The translations under genes were made by a program, and so were the position numbers. Below are positions 8,851 through 18,412 of a stretch of 64,000 nucleotides of DNA, piece by piece. The DNA is from CAKZNE01 sp002695025. GTDB lineage: Bacteria; Bacteroidota; Bacteroidia; Flavobacteriales; Schleiferiaceae. The stretch spans positions 124,001 to 188,000 of the forward strand of contig CAJWML010000003.1 in assembly GCA_913043285.1 (NCBI GenBank). Direction: 5' to 3'. The notes under the pieces were generated by a model. It did not search any database. It was not told the DNA's origin and was given only the letters and a program-made list of their open reading frames with translations. Within the stretch, counting starts at the first letter, position 1. Every line of letters begins with the position of its first letter.

Positions 8851-9402
8851 ATGAAAATAATTGAAACCCCAATTCCCGATCTTGTGGAAATTATCCCCGA
8901 TGTTTTTGGTGACCACCGGGGTCATTTTTTTGAATCCTACAATCAAAGGGCCTTTGCTGAAGAGGGCCTCGATATGCAGTTTGTACAGGATAATCAATCC
9001 CTCTCATCAAAAGGGGTATTACGAGGCTTACACTTTCAGGCACCCCCGTATGCCCAGGGTAAGTTGGTTCGCGTAATTCGTGGCTCGGTATTGGATGTGG
9101 CCGTGGACATCCGCAAAGGATCACCCACTTACGGACAACAACACAGCGTTCTTTTATCGGGTGAAAACAAGAAGATGTTCTGGATACCAGAAGGTTTTGC
9201 CCACGGCTTTGCTACGCTTGAAGATGATACCATATTCAGCTATAAATGCACCAATTACTATCACAAGGCTTCGGAAGGCTGCCTGTTGTGGAACGACCCT
9301 GAACTGAACATCGATTGGAATGTTGAAGAACCAAAGCTTTCCGATAAGGATAAGATAGGTGAACTGCTTAAGGATTTTAAAACACCTTTTACGTATTCAT
9401 GA
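8851..9402 (+). CDS. rfbC: dTDP-4-dehydrorhamnose 3,5-epimerase
   Basis: A 183-residue cupin enzyme that epimerises dTDP-4-keto-6-deoxyglucose at C3 and C5 on the way to dTDP-L-rhamnose. Family signatures are DHRGHFFESYN, the catalytic-histidine segment VLRGLHFQAPP, the VDIRKGSPTYG strand, and FWIPEGFAHGFATLED. The length is typical. The ATG at 8851 is chosen since the promoter box TAACTTTG ends at 8845 and MKIIETPIPDLVEI is the normal start. The partner genes rfbA, rfbB and rfbD are not in the window. It overlaps the transglycosylase gene by 4 nt. It may supply a sugar for the polysaccharide locus some 7 kb away. Confidence 0.95.
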   Translation: MKIIETPIPDLVEIIPDVFGDHRGHFFESYNQRAFAEEGLDMQFVQDNQSLSSKGVLRGLHFQAPPYAQGKLVRVIRGSVLDVAVDIRKGSPTYGQQHSVLLSGENKKMFWIPEGFAHGFATLEDDTIFSYKCTNYYHKASEGCLLWNDPELNIDWNVEEPKLSDKDKIGELLKDFKTPFTYS

Positions 9403-10421
9403 ACAAAGCATTACAAATCATAGGGTTTATTGCTGTGCTGATCATCAGCCTGCGTTTCCTCACTTTTTACACCTACTCCACAGATACCGATGATGGTGTG
9501 CATAAGGCCAATTTTCTCCGTGATTACAATATCTATGCGCTTCCCCTGCCGGAAGACATCACCTTTGCCGGTGAATTTGTGCCGGTTATAGATCCTGATA
9601 TCCATGAGCGTTTTGATCGTGAATTGCATGTAAATACCTACTGGCAATCGCAAACCCTTCTTTTTATTAAGCGTGCCAGGCGCTATGAAGACATTATTGA
9701 GCCTATCCTGAAGAAATACGGCATTCCCAATGATTTTAAATACCTCTCTCTCATCGAAAGTGGTTATAGCAATGTGGTTTCACCGGCCGGTGCTACCGGT
9801 TTCTGGCAAATACTGGAATCTACCGGTAAGCATTACGGACTTGAAATTACCAAAGAAGTGGATGAGCGTTACGATGTGGCTCGTTCTACCGAAGCGGCTG
9901 CTAAATATTTGCGGGAAGCTTACGATGAATTCGGGAACTGGACCCTGGCAGCTGCCTCCTACAACATGGGGATCAGCGGGCTCAAAAAACAAATGGAGCG
10001 TCAAAAAGCCAAAAGCTATTATGACCTGACCCTGAACAGTGAGACGGCCCGTTACATCTTCCGCATCCTGGCGGTTAAGGAAATTATGGAAAACCAGGAA
10101 AAATATGGTTTCCACGTACGTGAGAAAGATTTATACCACCCCATTCCCACGTATACGCTTAAGTTGGATACGGCTGTAGAGGAATTCGGTGATTTTGCCC
10201 GTAAACTGGGTATCAATTACCGTATCCTGAAATACCATAACCCCTGGTTACGGTATGAATACCTGCCCAATCCATCGGGTAAGACCTACCAGATACAGAT
10301 CCCTAAAAAGGGCTATTACTGGCTGGATGATGAAACCGCTATGTTGCCGGAGGATTTTGAATCGGATAAGGATGTACCGGAAGCTATTTCGGATACTACA
10401 GACGTTCCGGATTCCGAGTAA
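9399..10421 (+). CDS. Lytic murein transglycosylase (MltD-like)
   Basis: A 340-residue protein with one N-terminal hydrophobic segment (about 5-24; signal or anchor). The SLT domain spans about 95-235, with the catalytic Glu120 in YLSLIESGYS, then SPAGATGFWQI and the AAASYNMG motif. The C-terminal part (YTLKLDTAVEEFGDFARKLG..., YQIQIPKKGYYW) resembles a degenerate LysM peptidoglycan-binding module. The enzyme cleaves the glycan backbone of murein in cell-wall turnover. It overlaps rfbC by an ATGA, so the two genes are coupled, although their products act in different pathways of the envelope. Confidence 0.9.
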   Translation: MNKALQIIGFIAVLIISLRFLTFYTYSTDTDDGVHKANFLRDYNIYALPLPEDITFAGEFVPVIDPDIHERFDRELHVNTYWQSQTLLFIKRARRYEDIIEPILKKYGIPNDFKYLSLIESGYSNVVSPAGATGFWQILESTGKHYGLEITKEVDERYDVARSTEAAAKYLREAYDEFGNWTLAAASYNMGISGLKKQMERQKAKSYYDLTLNSETARYIFRILAVKEIMENQEKYGFHVREKDLYHPIPTYTLKLDTAVEEFGDFARKLGINYRILKYHNPWLRYEYLPNPSGKTYQIQIPKKGYYWLDDETAMLPEDFESDKDVPEAISDTTDVPDSE

Positions 10422-10450
10422 AAACATTTCCACACCCCAGCTGGTTCCTT

Positions 10451-10458
10451 TATTTTTG
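10451..10458 (+). promoter_or_regulatory. Bacteroidota -7 promoter box for uvrA (TATTTTTG)
   Basis: TATTTTTG matches TAnnTTTG exactly and lies 26 nt before the uvrA ATG. A TTTC near 10427 is the only -33 candidate. No copy of the TCTAA-N5-TTAGA palindrome seen before the polymerase operon is present here. Confidence 0.5.
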
Positions 10459-10484
10459 CACTCTTTATAGAGGTACAGCCTTTT

Positions 10485-13328
10485 ATGACGGAAGATCAAC
10501 AGCTTACGGAAGTAGAGCAAATAGAGGTTCTCGGAGCCCGTGTACATAATCTCAAAAACATTGATGTAACCATTCCCCGCAACCAATTGGTGGTAATAAC
10601 CGGCCTGAGCGGGAGTGGTAAGTCATCTCTGGCGTTTGACACTATTTACGCAGAAGGTCAGCGCAGGTATATCGAAACTTTTTCGGCCTATGCCCGCCAG
10701 TTCCTGGGCAACCTGGAACGGCCAGACGTGGACAAGATCAACGGTCTGAGCCCGGTTATTTCCATTGAACAAAAGACCACCTCCAAAAACCCGCGTTCCA
10801 CCGTAGGTACGGTTACGGAGATCTACGATTTCCTGCGTTTGCTTTTTGCCCGCGCTTCTACCGCCTACTCTTATAATACGGGAGAGAAAATGGTAAGTTA
10901 TACGGATGAAAAGATCCGGGAACTGATCATTGAAAAATTTGACGGTAAAAAGGTGAGTATACTGGCCCCGCTCATCCGTTCACGGAAGGGGCATTACCGA
11001 GAACTTTTTGAGCACATCATCAAACAGGGCTTCCTAAAGGCACGGGTAGACGGTGAAATTGTGGATGTAACCAAAGGGATGAAACTGGACCGCTACAAAA
11101 CCCATGATATTGAGGTTGTGGTGGACCGCCTGCAGGTGGATAGCAAGGATGAAAAGCGCCTTAAAGAGTCCATTATTGTAGCCTTACAACAGGGCCAGGG
11201 TGTCATGATGGTATTGGAACAGGGAGCTGAAAACCCCCAGTTTTTCAGCCGAAACCTTATGTGCCCTACCAGCGGCATCTCCTACCCAGAGCCGGAACCC
11301 AACACCTTCTCCTTTAACTCTCCAAAAGGAGCCTGTCCGCATTGTAACGGCTTGGGAGAGGTTTCGGAAATAGATATGGAAAAGGTTATCCCCAAACCAG
11401 AACTCTCCATTCGTAGAGGAGGCCTGGCTCCTCTTGGGGAATACAAGCGTACCTGGATCTTTAACCAGATTGAGATCATTGGTGATAAATACGGTTTTGA
11501 CATTTCCACACCGGTAAAGGATATCCCCAAAGAAGGTATGGATGTGATCCTTTACGGCTCGGATGAAGCTTTTGAGGTAGAGAATAAAAACCTTGGTATC
11601 ACCCGTAAATACAGCATTAATTTTGAGGGGATCATCAACTTCATCCAAAACCAGAGCGAAGAAACCAAAAGCAAATCCATTAAGCGGTGGGCCGAGGGTT
11701 TTATGAATAAGGTTACCTGCCCCTCCTGTGAGGGTGACCGGCTTAAAAAAGAGGCCCGATATTTCCGCATTGGTGAAGCCAGTATTGCGGACCTGGCCCG
11801 GATGAGCATCAGCCGACTTTCCAATTGGTTTGAAAATATTGAGGAGGAGATGGACGAGAACCAAAAGGTGATTGCCCGTGAAATACTAAAAGAACTGCGT
11901 ACCCGCTCTTCTTTCCTCCTGGACGTGGGCCTGGATTACCTCAGTCTTAATCGTCCTTCAAGAAGCCTTTCCGGGGGCGAAGCGCAACGTATCCGCCTGG
12001 CTACCCAGATCGGTTCACAACTGGTAAACGTGCTGTACATCCTGGATGAGCCCAGCATCGGTCTACACCAACGGGATAACCATAAGCTCATTGACTCTCT
12101 TAAAGAACTAAGGGATGTTGGCAACTCGGTTATTGTGGTTGAGCATGACCGGGATATGATCGAAAATGCGGATTATATATATGATATAGGTCCTTTTGCC
12201 GGCAGACGTGGCGGTGAAGTGGTAGCCAAAGGATCCTTGCGGGACATCCTTAACAGCAATAGCCTTACAGCCCAATACCTGAACGGTGAAAAAGAAATCC
12301 CTGTTCCAAAGGAACGCAGAAAAGGTAGCGGTAAAGAAATTGTGCTTAAGGGTGCCAATGGGCACAACCTCAAGAACGTAACGGTACAATTCCCCCTGGG
12401 GCAACTGATTGTGGTTACCGGGGTTTCAGGTAGCGGTAAATCCACCCTGGTGAACGAAACACTGTATCCTTGCCTGAGCCAATACTTCTATGATTCAGTT
12501 AAAAAGCCGCTGGAGCATAAATCTGTAACGGGTCTGAAGCACATTGATAAGGTTATTGACATAGATCAATCGCCCATCGGGCGCACGCCCCGTTCCAATC
12601 CCGCTACCTATACCGGGGTGCTGTCGCATATCCGGGATCTTTTCTCCAACCTGCCGGAGGCTAAAGTACGGGGTTACAAACCAGGACGCTTTTCCTTTAA
12701 TGTGAAAGGAGGCCGTTGTGAAACCTGTGAAGGAGCGGGGATACGGGTTATTGAAATGAATTTTCTGCCGGACGTCTACGTTCCCTGCGAAACTTGTCAG
12801 GGTAAGCGTTTTAACCGTGAGACCCTGGAGATACGCTACAAAGGCAAATCCATTGCAGACGTATTGGATATGAGCGTAAACAATGCCGTGGAGTTTTTTG
12901 AAAGCATCCCCAAGATCTACAATAAACTCCGTACGCTGCGTGACGTGGGCCTGGGCTATATAACCCTCGGTCAGCAGTCTACTACTCTCTCCGGAGGAGA
13001 AGCACAAAGGGTTAAATTGGCTACAGAGCTGAGCAAGCGTGATACCGGCAAAACTTTATATATATTGGACGAGCCAACCACCGGACTCCATTTTGAAGAT
13101 GTACGCGTTCTGATGGAGGTACTGGATAAGTTGGTGAATAAAGGCAATACCGTGTTGGTAATTGAACATAATATGGACGTGATCAAACTGGCCGATCATA
13201 TTATAGATATCGGTCCTGAAGGCGGTGAAGGCGGTGGCACCGTAGTATTTGAAGGCACCCCTGAAGAGATCATTACCCATAAGAACAGTTACACCGGTAA
13301 ATTCCTGAAAGCGGAACTTGAGCGCTAA
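10485..13328 (+). CDS. uvrA: Excinuclease ABC subunit A
   Basis: A 947-residue damage-recognition ATPase of nucleotide excision repair, of normal length. It has two ABC ATPase halves: Walker A GLSGSGKSSLAFDT and GVSGSGKSTLVNET, and the signature motifs SLSGGEAQRIRLATQ and TLSGGEAQRVKLATEL. Zinc modules are seen as CPHCNGLG, CPSCEGDRL and the complete pair CETCEGAG / CETCQGKRF. In the first module the leading site reads CPTS where Cys-X2-Cys is found in E. coli; this may be a lineage feature. Acts with UvrB and UvrC, which are not in this window. The LOG-family gene follows after 17 nt. Confidence 0.97.
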   Translation: MTEDQQLTEVEQIEVLGARVHNLKNIDVTIPRNQLVVITGLSGSGKSSLAFDTIYAEGQRRYIETFSAYARQFLGNLERPDVDKINGLSPVISIEQKTTSKNPRSTVGTVTEIYDFLRLLFARASTAYSYNTGEKMVSYTDEKIRELIIEKFDGKKVSILAPLIRSRKGHYRELFEHIIKQGFLKARVDGEIVDVTKGMKLDRYKTHDIEVVVDRLQVDSKDEKRLKESIIVALQQGQGVMMVLEQGAENPQFFSRNLMCPTSGISYPEPEPNTFSFNSPKGACPHCNGLGEVSEIDMEKVIPKPELSIRRGGLAPLGEYKRTWIFNQIEIIGDKYGFDISTPVKDIPKEGMDVILYGSDEAFEVENKNLGITRKYSINFEGIINFIQNQSEETKSKSIKRWAEGFMNKVTCPSCEGDRLKKEARYFRIGEASIADLARMSISRLSNWFENIEEEMDENQKVIAREILKELRTRSSFLLDVGLDYLSLNRPSRSLSGGEAQRIRLATQIGSQLVNVLYILDEPSIGLHQRDNHKLIDSLKELRDVGNSVIVVEHDRDMIENADYIYDIGPFAGRRGGEVVAKGSLRDILNSNSLTAQYLNGEKEIPVPKERRKGSGKEIVLKGANGHNLKNVTVQFPLGQLIVVTGVSGSGKSTLVNETLYPCLSQYFYDSVKKPLEHKSVTGLKHIDKVIDIDQSPIGRTPRSNPATYTGVLSHIRDLFSNLPEAKVRGYKPGRFSFNVKGGRCETCEGAGIRVIEMNFLPDVYVPCETCQGKRFNRETLEIRYKGKSIADVLDMSVNNAVEFFESIPKIYNKLRTLRDVGLGYITLGQQSTTLSGGEAQRVKLATELSKRDTGKTLYILDEPTTGLHFEDVRVLMEVLDKLVNKGNTVLVIEHNMDVIKLADHIIDIGPEGGEGGGTVVFEGTPEEIITHKNSYTGKFLKAELER

Positions 13329-13345
13329 CCGAGCTAAGTAAAAGT

Positions 13346-14071
13346 ATGAGTAAGAACGACAACGGACAGTTTGACGAGAAGATAAAAAGGGCTTTTGAGC
13401 CTAAGAACTGGAACGAAATACGCACCAATGACAGTTGGGCCATTTTCAAGATCATGAGTGAGTTTGTAAACGGTTACGAATCACTCTCCCGCATCGGGCC
13501 TTGTGTATCCATCTTCGGATCGGCCCGTACTAAACCGGATCATAAATACTACCAGCTGGCCCAGAATATTGCTTTCCAGCTAACCCAGAAGGGATACGGG
13601 GTTATTACCGGGGGCGGTCCCGGTATAATGGAAGCCGCCAATAAAGGCGCTCAGCGTGGAGGTGGTATTTCGGTGGGTCTAAATATTGAATTGCCCTTTG
13701 AACAGCAACCCAACCAATACATTGACCACGATAAGAACCTCAACTTCGATTACTTTTTTGTGCGTAAGGTGATGTTTGTAAAATACTCCCAGGGATTTAT
13801 TGTAATGCCGGGAGGTTTCGGCACGTTGGATGAACTTTTTGAGGCTATCACGCTCATACAAACGTTTAAGATAGGACGTTTTCCCATTGTACTCCTGGGC
13901 CGTGATTTTTGGGGCGGCCTAATGGATTGGGTAAAAACGGTATTGTTGGAAAAGGAAAATAACGTAAGTGCCGAAGACCTCAATCTCTTTAAGTTGGTGG
14001 ATACTGCTGAAGAAGCCGTACAGGTAATTGACGAGTTCTACGGCCGCTATATGTTGAAGCCTAACTTCTGA
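13346..14071 (+). CDS. LOG-family protein (TIGR00730, cytokinin riboside monophosphate phosphoribohydrolase-like)
   Basis: A 241-residue Rossmann-fold protein. The diagnostic motifs are GGGPGIMEAANKGA (about residues 91-104) and MPGGFGTLDELFEAITLIQT, i.e. the PGGxGTxxE signature with the catalytic Glu. Family members hydrolyse nucleoside monophosphates (AMP or cytokinin ribotides) to base and ribose phosphate. The longer N-terminal part (about 40 residues before GPCVSIFGSAR) is common in bacterial copies. It sits 17 nt behind uvrA and is probably transcribed with it; the functional link is unclear. Confidence 0.9.
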   Translation: MSKNDNGQFDEKIKRAFEPKNWNEIRTNDSWAIFKIMSEFVNGYESLSRIGPCVSIFGSARTKPDHKYYQLAQNIAFQLTQKGYGVITGGGPGIMEAANKGAQRGGGISVGLNIELPFEQQPNQYIDHDKNLNFDYFFVRKVMFVKYSQGFIVMPGGFGTLDELFEAITLIQTFKIGRFPIVLLGRDFWGGLMDWVKTVLLEKENNVSAEDLNLFKLVDTAEEAVQVIDEFYGRYMLKPNF

Positions 14072-14086
14072 TAGAACAGAAACGAA

Positions 14087-14117
14087 GAAGCCCCGGTATT
14101 TCTTCACCGAGGCTTCA
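14087..14117. terminator. Inverted repeat between convergent genes
   Basis: GAAGCCCCGGT and ACCGAGGCTTC form an 11-bp stem with one C-A mismatch on the plus strand, or a G-U wobble on the minus strand. No strong T-run follows on the plus strand; on the minus strand TTTCTGTTCT follows. It lies 15 nt after the LOG-family stop and shares its core with the terminator at 14216-14245. Confidence 0.5.
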
Positions 14118-14215
14118 TCCATTCACCAAAACATCATCTAAAACAAACAGATTCCTGCTATCTATTAGTATAGCAAAAAGCATAAAACGTACCAAAATGC
14201 AGGTGACGTCCATCT

Positions 14216-14245
14216 AAAAAAACAGCCCCGGTAAAAACCGAGGCT
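14216..14245 (-). terminator. Rho-independent terminator of the LruC gene
   Basis: On the minus strand AGCCTCGGT, a TTTT loop and ACCGGGGCT form a 9-bp stem followed by G and seven T residues, a good intrinsic terminator. It lies 37 nt past the stop of the LruC-domain gene. Confidence 0.75.
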
Positions 14246-14281
14246 AATTCCTAAAAAATCAACAAATAAGTTGTCTCTCCA

Positions 14282-16303
14282 CTAGTAAACCTTTGAACCG
14301 TCACGGTAACCTTGAAGGTTCAGATACCAGTCACTGAAGTTAAGTCCTCCGCTGGTTGCCCAGTCATTGAAATTCAGGTAGGTATCGGAGATTGAATTCT
14401 TTTCACTGGGATAATCAAATGTTCCGTCAATGTGCAGTGCCCAGGGCAGGTTACTCTGTGTTTTGTAGTACCTGCTGGTATTAGGATCGGAATCATCGTC
14501 CACTTCTCCAAACATGGACGAAAAAACTTTATCGGTAGGTTCCATGTCCGGCAGGTGCACCTCGTAACGCTCAGGGCCTACACCTCCATGTCTTGAATCT
14601 CTCAGGAACAGGAAGGGATTATAAGGAGGCAAACCAATAGTTGCCGGGTTTACGGCTGATACCATAGTCATATCCAGCTGGAATTCTGCGGGAGCCACGG
14701 TTGTGTTTCCGGGAATGGTATTGATAAATGACTCTCCACTTACGTGCTGCATATGATCAAAAGCCTCATCGTACACAATGATCACCGCATCACTCTGGCC
14801 GGCTTCCGTTCCATTACCTGATAAGGTAGCGCGTCCCTGGGTGATCTGTGAACCGCTTACACTCTGCACCGCAGAAGGGCTGAGTCCATCGATCTTTACC
14901 CCAAAACCCTGGTGCAGTTCACCACCCAGCGCTTTAAGCGTATACGTAGTCTTAATGTCTTTAATATTGTTGCTGGCGTTGGTCACCTGGTTGGTCAGGT
15001 AATCCACTACAAGATCGTTGAAATCATAGTCACCTTTACCAGGCCAGAGATCTTCATAAGCCAGGGTTCCGGACGTATAATTATCAAACGCACGATCAGG
15101 ATCATTGCGATAATCTTCATCACAGTTAGCCACGCCATCCCCATCATCATCCAGTGTACAGTATTCCGGCTGGGGGATATTGGTAATATCCACGTTGCTG
15201 AACGGGCTTACAGTAACGTACATCAGGAAGTCATTAAAGTCATTATCCGTACTGAAATCCCTGCGGATATCTTCAAAACCTACGATAATGTGCTTACGGT
15301 TAGCATCCACCAACTGAACATTATGCTGCCTTAAATTGGCATTACCTTCAGGATTAAAGGAATAGGTAGAATAAAAACGGGTTTGCGTAGGACTGGAAGC
15401 CTTGATGGTTTGAGTGGAGGCGTTCCACCCGTTAGCCAACATTACCCAGCCAATACCGGTTCCTGCGGGAAAATTTCCCAATTTAATCTTGTCACCTGCC
15501 TGTAAACCTCCACCGGAATTAAGGCGGGAAGCATTGGGGAAGAGACAGAAAATAGAATCTATCTGGTTAGCAGCAGTGGGCGGATTATTGGGGTCATACT
15601 TATAGTATCCAAAGGTATTAAGAGCTCCGGCACCTTCACCGATAAAGGTAATCCACACATCAGCCTGGCCGGTAAGTACCACATCATAGGAGTTGGTAGG
15701 CGCCAGCAGAGTGGGCTTATTGACAGGGATATTAAGGAATTCGGGAAGAGCAGAAGAAATATCATTCAGGTAGGCTGCATCTACAACATCAGCGGAAGAC
15801 TCCAGATAATCGGGTACACCTTGTGAATCATAGGTTCCGATGAAATACCAGTTACCCCCGGCCGGTGTAATGGCCTTAGTACCCGAAAATTTACGTTTTC
15901 CGCTACGTGGTGCATTTCCCCCGAAGTTACCACTGATGGTCTTTCCGCTAATAGGAATAAGCTGTCCGTTGGCCAGACCAATACGGTTGGTAATACGGAT
16001 CATCACTTCATCCAGGTACGAAGGCGCCCTAAAAACGGTATTCATAGCCCCATTGGCATCCGTAGCTCCGGTAAACAACTTGCGCTCACCGTCAGGAGTA
16101 TAAATTTCAAATTTCACCCCACGATCAGGCTGGTTCTCCACATTCTTAACGTTAAAGTTAGTTTCGATCTCACGCGTGGTGGAATAATCAAAGTTATCAG
16201 CCACAGTGGAAGAGGGAGAAGTATTGTTGGTATTTGCGTCTTTCTTACAAGCTGTAAAGGTTGCAACACCTAACAGTAGCGGTAAAAGAATGTGTTTTTT
16301 CAT
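14282..16303 (-). CDS. LruC-domain lipoprotein
   Basis: A protein of about 673 residues. The signal peptide ends in a lipobox (ATFTAC, then KKDA), so it is a lipoprotein, probably surface-exposed. A calcium-binding-like stretch (DDDGDGVANCDEDYRN) precedes the C-terminal LruC/DUF4842 domain, recognised by ENLWPGKGDYDFNDLV-type text, here EDLWPGKGDYDFNDLVVDY. An earlier DNDFNDFLMYVTVSPF segment is a second motif of the same kind. The exact role of LruC proteins is unknown. The ATG at 16303 is chosen over an in-frame GTG at 16318 because it starts the signal peptide and a TATCTTTG promoter box lies at 16331-16338. It is transcribed apart from the glycosyltransferase operon upstream. Confidence 0.85.
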   Translation of the reverse strand: MKKHILLPLLLGVATFTACKKDANTNNTSPSSTVADNFDYSTTREIETNFNVKNVENQPDRGVKFEIYTPDGERKLFTGATDANGAMNTVFRAPSYLDEVMIRITNRIGLANGQLIPISGKTISGNFGGNAPRSGKRKFSGTKAITPAGGNWYFIGTYDSQGVPDYLESSADVVDAAYLNDISSALPEFLNIPVNKPTLLAPTNSYDVVLTGQADVWITFIGEGAGALNTFGYYKYDPNNPPTAANQIDSIFCLFPNASRLNSGGGLQAGDKIKLGNFPAGTGIGWVMLANGWNASTQTIKASSPTQTRFYSTYSFNPEGNANLRQHNVQLVDANRKHIIVGFEDIRRDFSTDNDFNDFLMYVTVSPFSNVDITNIPQPEYCTLDDDGDGVANCDEDYRNDPDRAFDNYTSGTLAYEDLWPGKGDYDFNDLVVDYLTNQVTNASNNIKDIKTTYTLKALGGELHQGFGVKIDGLSPSAVQSVSGSQITQGRATLSGNGTEAGQSDAVIIVYDEAFDHMQHVSGESFINTIPGNTTVAPAEFQLDMTMVSAVNPATIGLPPYNPFLFLRDSRHGGVGPERYEVHLPDMEPTDKVFSSMFGEVDDDSDPNTSRYYKTQSNLPWALHIDGTFDYPSEKNSISDTYLNFNDWATSGGLNFSDWYLNLQGYRDGSKVY

Positions 16304-16330
16304 GGCAATAGGGGTCACTTAAATGTCTTA

Positions 16331-16338
16331 CAAAGATA
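16331..16338 (-). promoter_or_regulatory. Bacteroidota -7 promoter box (TATCTTTG)
   Basis: On the minus strand TATCTTTG matches TAnnTTTG and lies 27 nt before the ATG of the LruC lipoprotein gene. No -33 TTTG is evident. Confidence 0.5.
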
Positions 16339-16394
16339 CGGATGTGACAGAGTTGACCATGCCGTTAATCGAAAAATACTTACTCCATAACTAT

Positions 16395-17564
16395 TTAAAC
16401 TTCAGCTCTTTTTGCTCTTTCCCAAGTAGATTTCTGAGTCTTGTTTACCCATCTGAAAAATCCTACAAATACCGCATAATTCATAATAATGAAATAGTAG
16501 GGGATAAATAAAATTTTGATCCTAATTTGCCTATTCTCAAGCGACCACCCTAAAATACCCATGCCATAAAATAACAGCTGAAGAACCAGAATAAACTGAT
16601 ACGTAAGATTTTCCTGATAGGACAACCAGACGTTTAGTAGAAAAATAAGAGGTAAGGCAAAAGCAGAAACGGACCAGCGGAGGACGCGGTGCGACACATA
16701 TTGGAAACTCAGGGTGAAGTTTTTGAAGGGGTTGAGTAAGCCGGTTAAACGGCTCATGGATTGCCATCCTCCTGCCGCAATCCTGATCTTACGCTTAAGT
16801 TCTTCCTTTACATCTTCACTGGCGGTTTCCATAGCATAGGCCTTAGGCTCGTAGGCAAAGCGATATCCTTTTTCACAGATCCTCAGGCTCTGCATGAAGT
16901 CATCCAGTATGGTGTCTTCTTCAAGATCAGTCATCAGGTTGCTGCGAAAAGAAACCAATTCACCCGCAGCACCTACAATAGAGTATAACTCAAAATCCCA
17001 CTTTTTAAGGGTGGATTCATATTTCCAGTACATTCCCTCCCCTGCCGCACTGGCTGTATCAGCCTCTTTGCTCATTACCCGTTTTTCACCGGAAACCCCG
17101 CCTATTTGCGGATACTGGTAATATTTTACCAGTTCACGGATGCTTTCCTTATTTAACATGGTATTCGCATCGCAGAAAACCACTATAGGGCTTTTTACAT
17201 AGGTCATGGCCCGGTTTTCAGCAGCCGATTTACCGGCCCTGCGATCTTCATGCAGCACTTCTATTCCTTCTAACCCGCGTAAAAGGTTAGGGGTATTGTC
17301 GGTACTCCCATCAGTAATAAAAAGGATGCGGAGTTTTTCCCTGGGATAGTCCAGAGCAAGGCTGTTCTCAGCCTTTTTCAGGATAATACTTTCTTCGTTA
17401 TAGGAAGGGATAACCAGTGTTACATCCGGCTCAAAAGCAGGATCGAATTTAAACTTATCGCCACCTAAGAGGCGCTTGATCCGAACCAGGAAGAACAACA
17501 ATATACCATAACCCACGTACGTATAAAAAACCAGGGCTATCAACAACCAGAAGAGTACTTCCAT
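16395..17564 (-). CDS. Membrane glycosyltransferase, GT2 family
   Basis: A 389-residue enzyme with an N-terminal membrane segment (about 5-28) and two or three C-terminal ones (about 300-370), with a cytosolic GT-A domain between. Nucleotide-sugar binding is shown by VIPSYNEES, ITDGSTDNT and the DxN-type VFCDANTM; the acceptor side by EEDTILDD and RKIRIAAGGWQSM. This layout is that of cellulose-synthase-like, possibly processive, GT2 enzymes. It is the last of four overlapping glycosyltransferase genes (1 nt overlap with the one before), so it probably builds or extends the repeat unit of the same polysaccharide. Confidence 0.87.
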   Translation of the reverse strand: MEVLFWLLIALVFYTYVGYGILLFFLVRIKRLLGGDKFKFDPAFEPDVTLVIPSYNEESIILKKAENSLALDYPREKLRILFITDGSTDNTPNLLRGLEGIEVLHEDRRAGKSAAENRAMTYVKSPIVVFCDANTMLNKESIRELVKYYQYPQIGGVSGEKRVMSKEADTASAAGEGMYWKYESTLKKWDFELYSIVGAAGELVSFRSNLMTDLEEDTILDDFMQSLRICEKGYRFAYEPKAYAMETASEDVKEELKRKIRIAAGGWQSMSRLTGLLNPFKNFTLSFQYVSHRVLRWSVSAFALPLIFLLNVWLSYQENLTYQFILVLQLLFYGMGILGWSLENRQIRIKILFIPYYFIIMNYAVFVGFFRWVNKTQKSTWERAKRAEV

Positions 17565-18409
17565 CAGCGTTCCTTTTGTTTGGTGAAGTTGGAGAAGATG
17601 TAGCGGATATTGTATTTAAAGCGGATCCAGAAAGCTTGTATAAGGCTGCCGTCATTATCGGTCCTACGCATATTGGTATAGATCACGGCTTGCTGATCGG
17701 CTACCATTTTTATTTTGCCGTAATCGGAAAGTTGCAGAGCCATATAACCGTCTGACCCCCGGACCAACTGGGTATTATAGCCTCCGAATTTCATGGCTGT
17801 TTCCACCGGAAAAGCCATACTGGCTCCACCACAGTTGAGTTGGGGACGGGATACGTCCTTGGAATAAATACCTATGAGCTTAGCGTACTGATAGAACTGT
17901 AAACCCACGGGGTATTTATTGTCGTCACGGTAAAAAGCGTGCAAACTGTAGGTGCAAACAATAAAAGGATTACGCTGCATAGGCCTTACCATAAGCTCTA
18001 CCCACCGTGAGGTGTATATGGTATCGGTATCACCGGAAATAAAGTACTTGCCCCTGGCTGCGTGCAGACCAGCTTGCCGGGCAAAAGGATAGCCCTGCCG
18101 GGTTTCCCTGACCCCCTTCACTCCGCAACGGTCAATGAATTTCTGGGTATCATCGGTTGAATTGTTATTCACCACAATGATCTCAATGGGAAAGGGGCAA
18201 CGTGTTTCGGCCAGGCTCGCCAACGTAGCCAGTATATAATTTTGTTCGTTATAAGCTATAAGCCCCACGGTAACCAATGGCTCATCACTTTGCAGTTTCT
18301 CCATCTTCGTGCGTATAGCATCAAAATCGGCAGCTGGCACATCCTCAAACTTTACATAGTTGTACTTCTGGAACTTGCGAATGCGTTTGGGTGGAACAAA
18401 ATGGTACAT
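17564..18409 (-). CDS. Glycosyltransferase, GT2 family
   Basis: A 281-residue cytosolic GT-A enzyme. Motifs are VGLIAYNEQNYI, IIVVNNNSTDDT, the DxD metal site in ISGDTDTIY, and the GGASMAFPVETAMKFGGYN acceptor-loop segment. The C-terminus (IQAFWIRFKYNIRYIFSNF) is basic and amphipathic and may touch the membrane. The sugar and linkage cannot be predicted. It is the third gene of the four-gene operon, 3 nt behind the GT4 gene and overlapping the next by 1 nt. Confidence 0.87.
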   Translation of the reverse strand: MYHFVPPKRIRKFQKYNYVKFEDVPAADFDAIRTKMEKLQSDEPLVTVGLIAYNEQNYILATLASLAETRCPFPIEIIVVNNNSTDDTQKFIDRCGVKGVRETRQGYPFARQAGLHAARGKYFISGDTDTIYTSRWVELMVRPMQRNPFIVCTYSLHAFYRDDNKYPVGLQFYQYAKLIGIYSKDVSRPQLNCGGASMAFPVETAMKFGGYNTQLVRGSDGYMALQLSDYGKIKMVADQQAVIYTNMRRTDNDGSLIQAFWIRFKYNIRYIFSNFTKQKER

Positions 18410-18412
18410 ATC

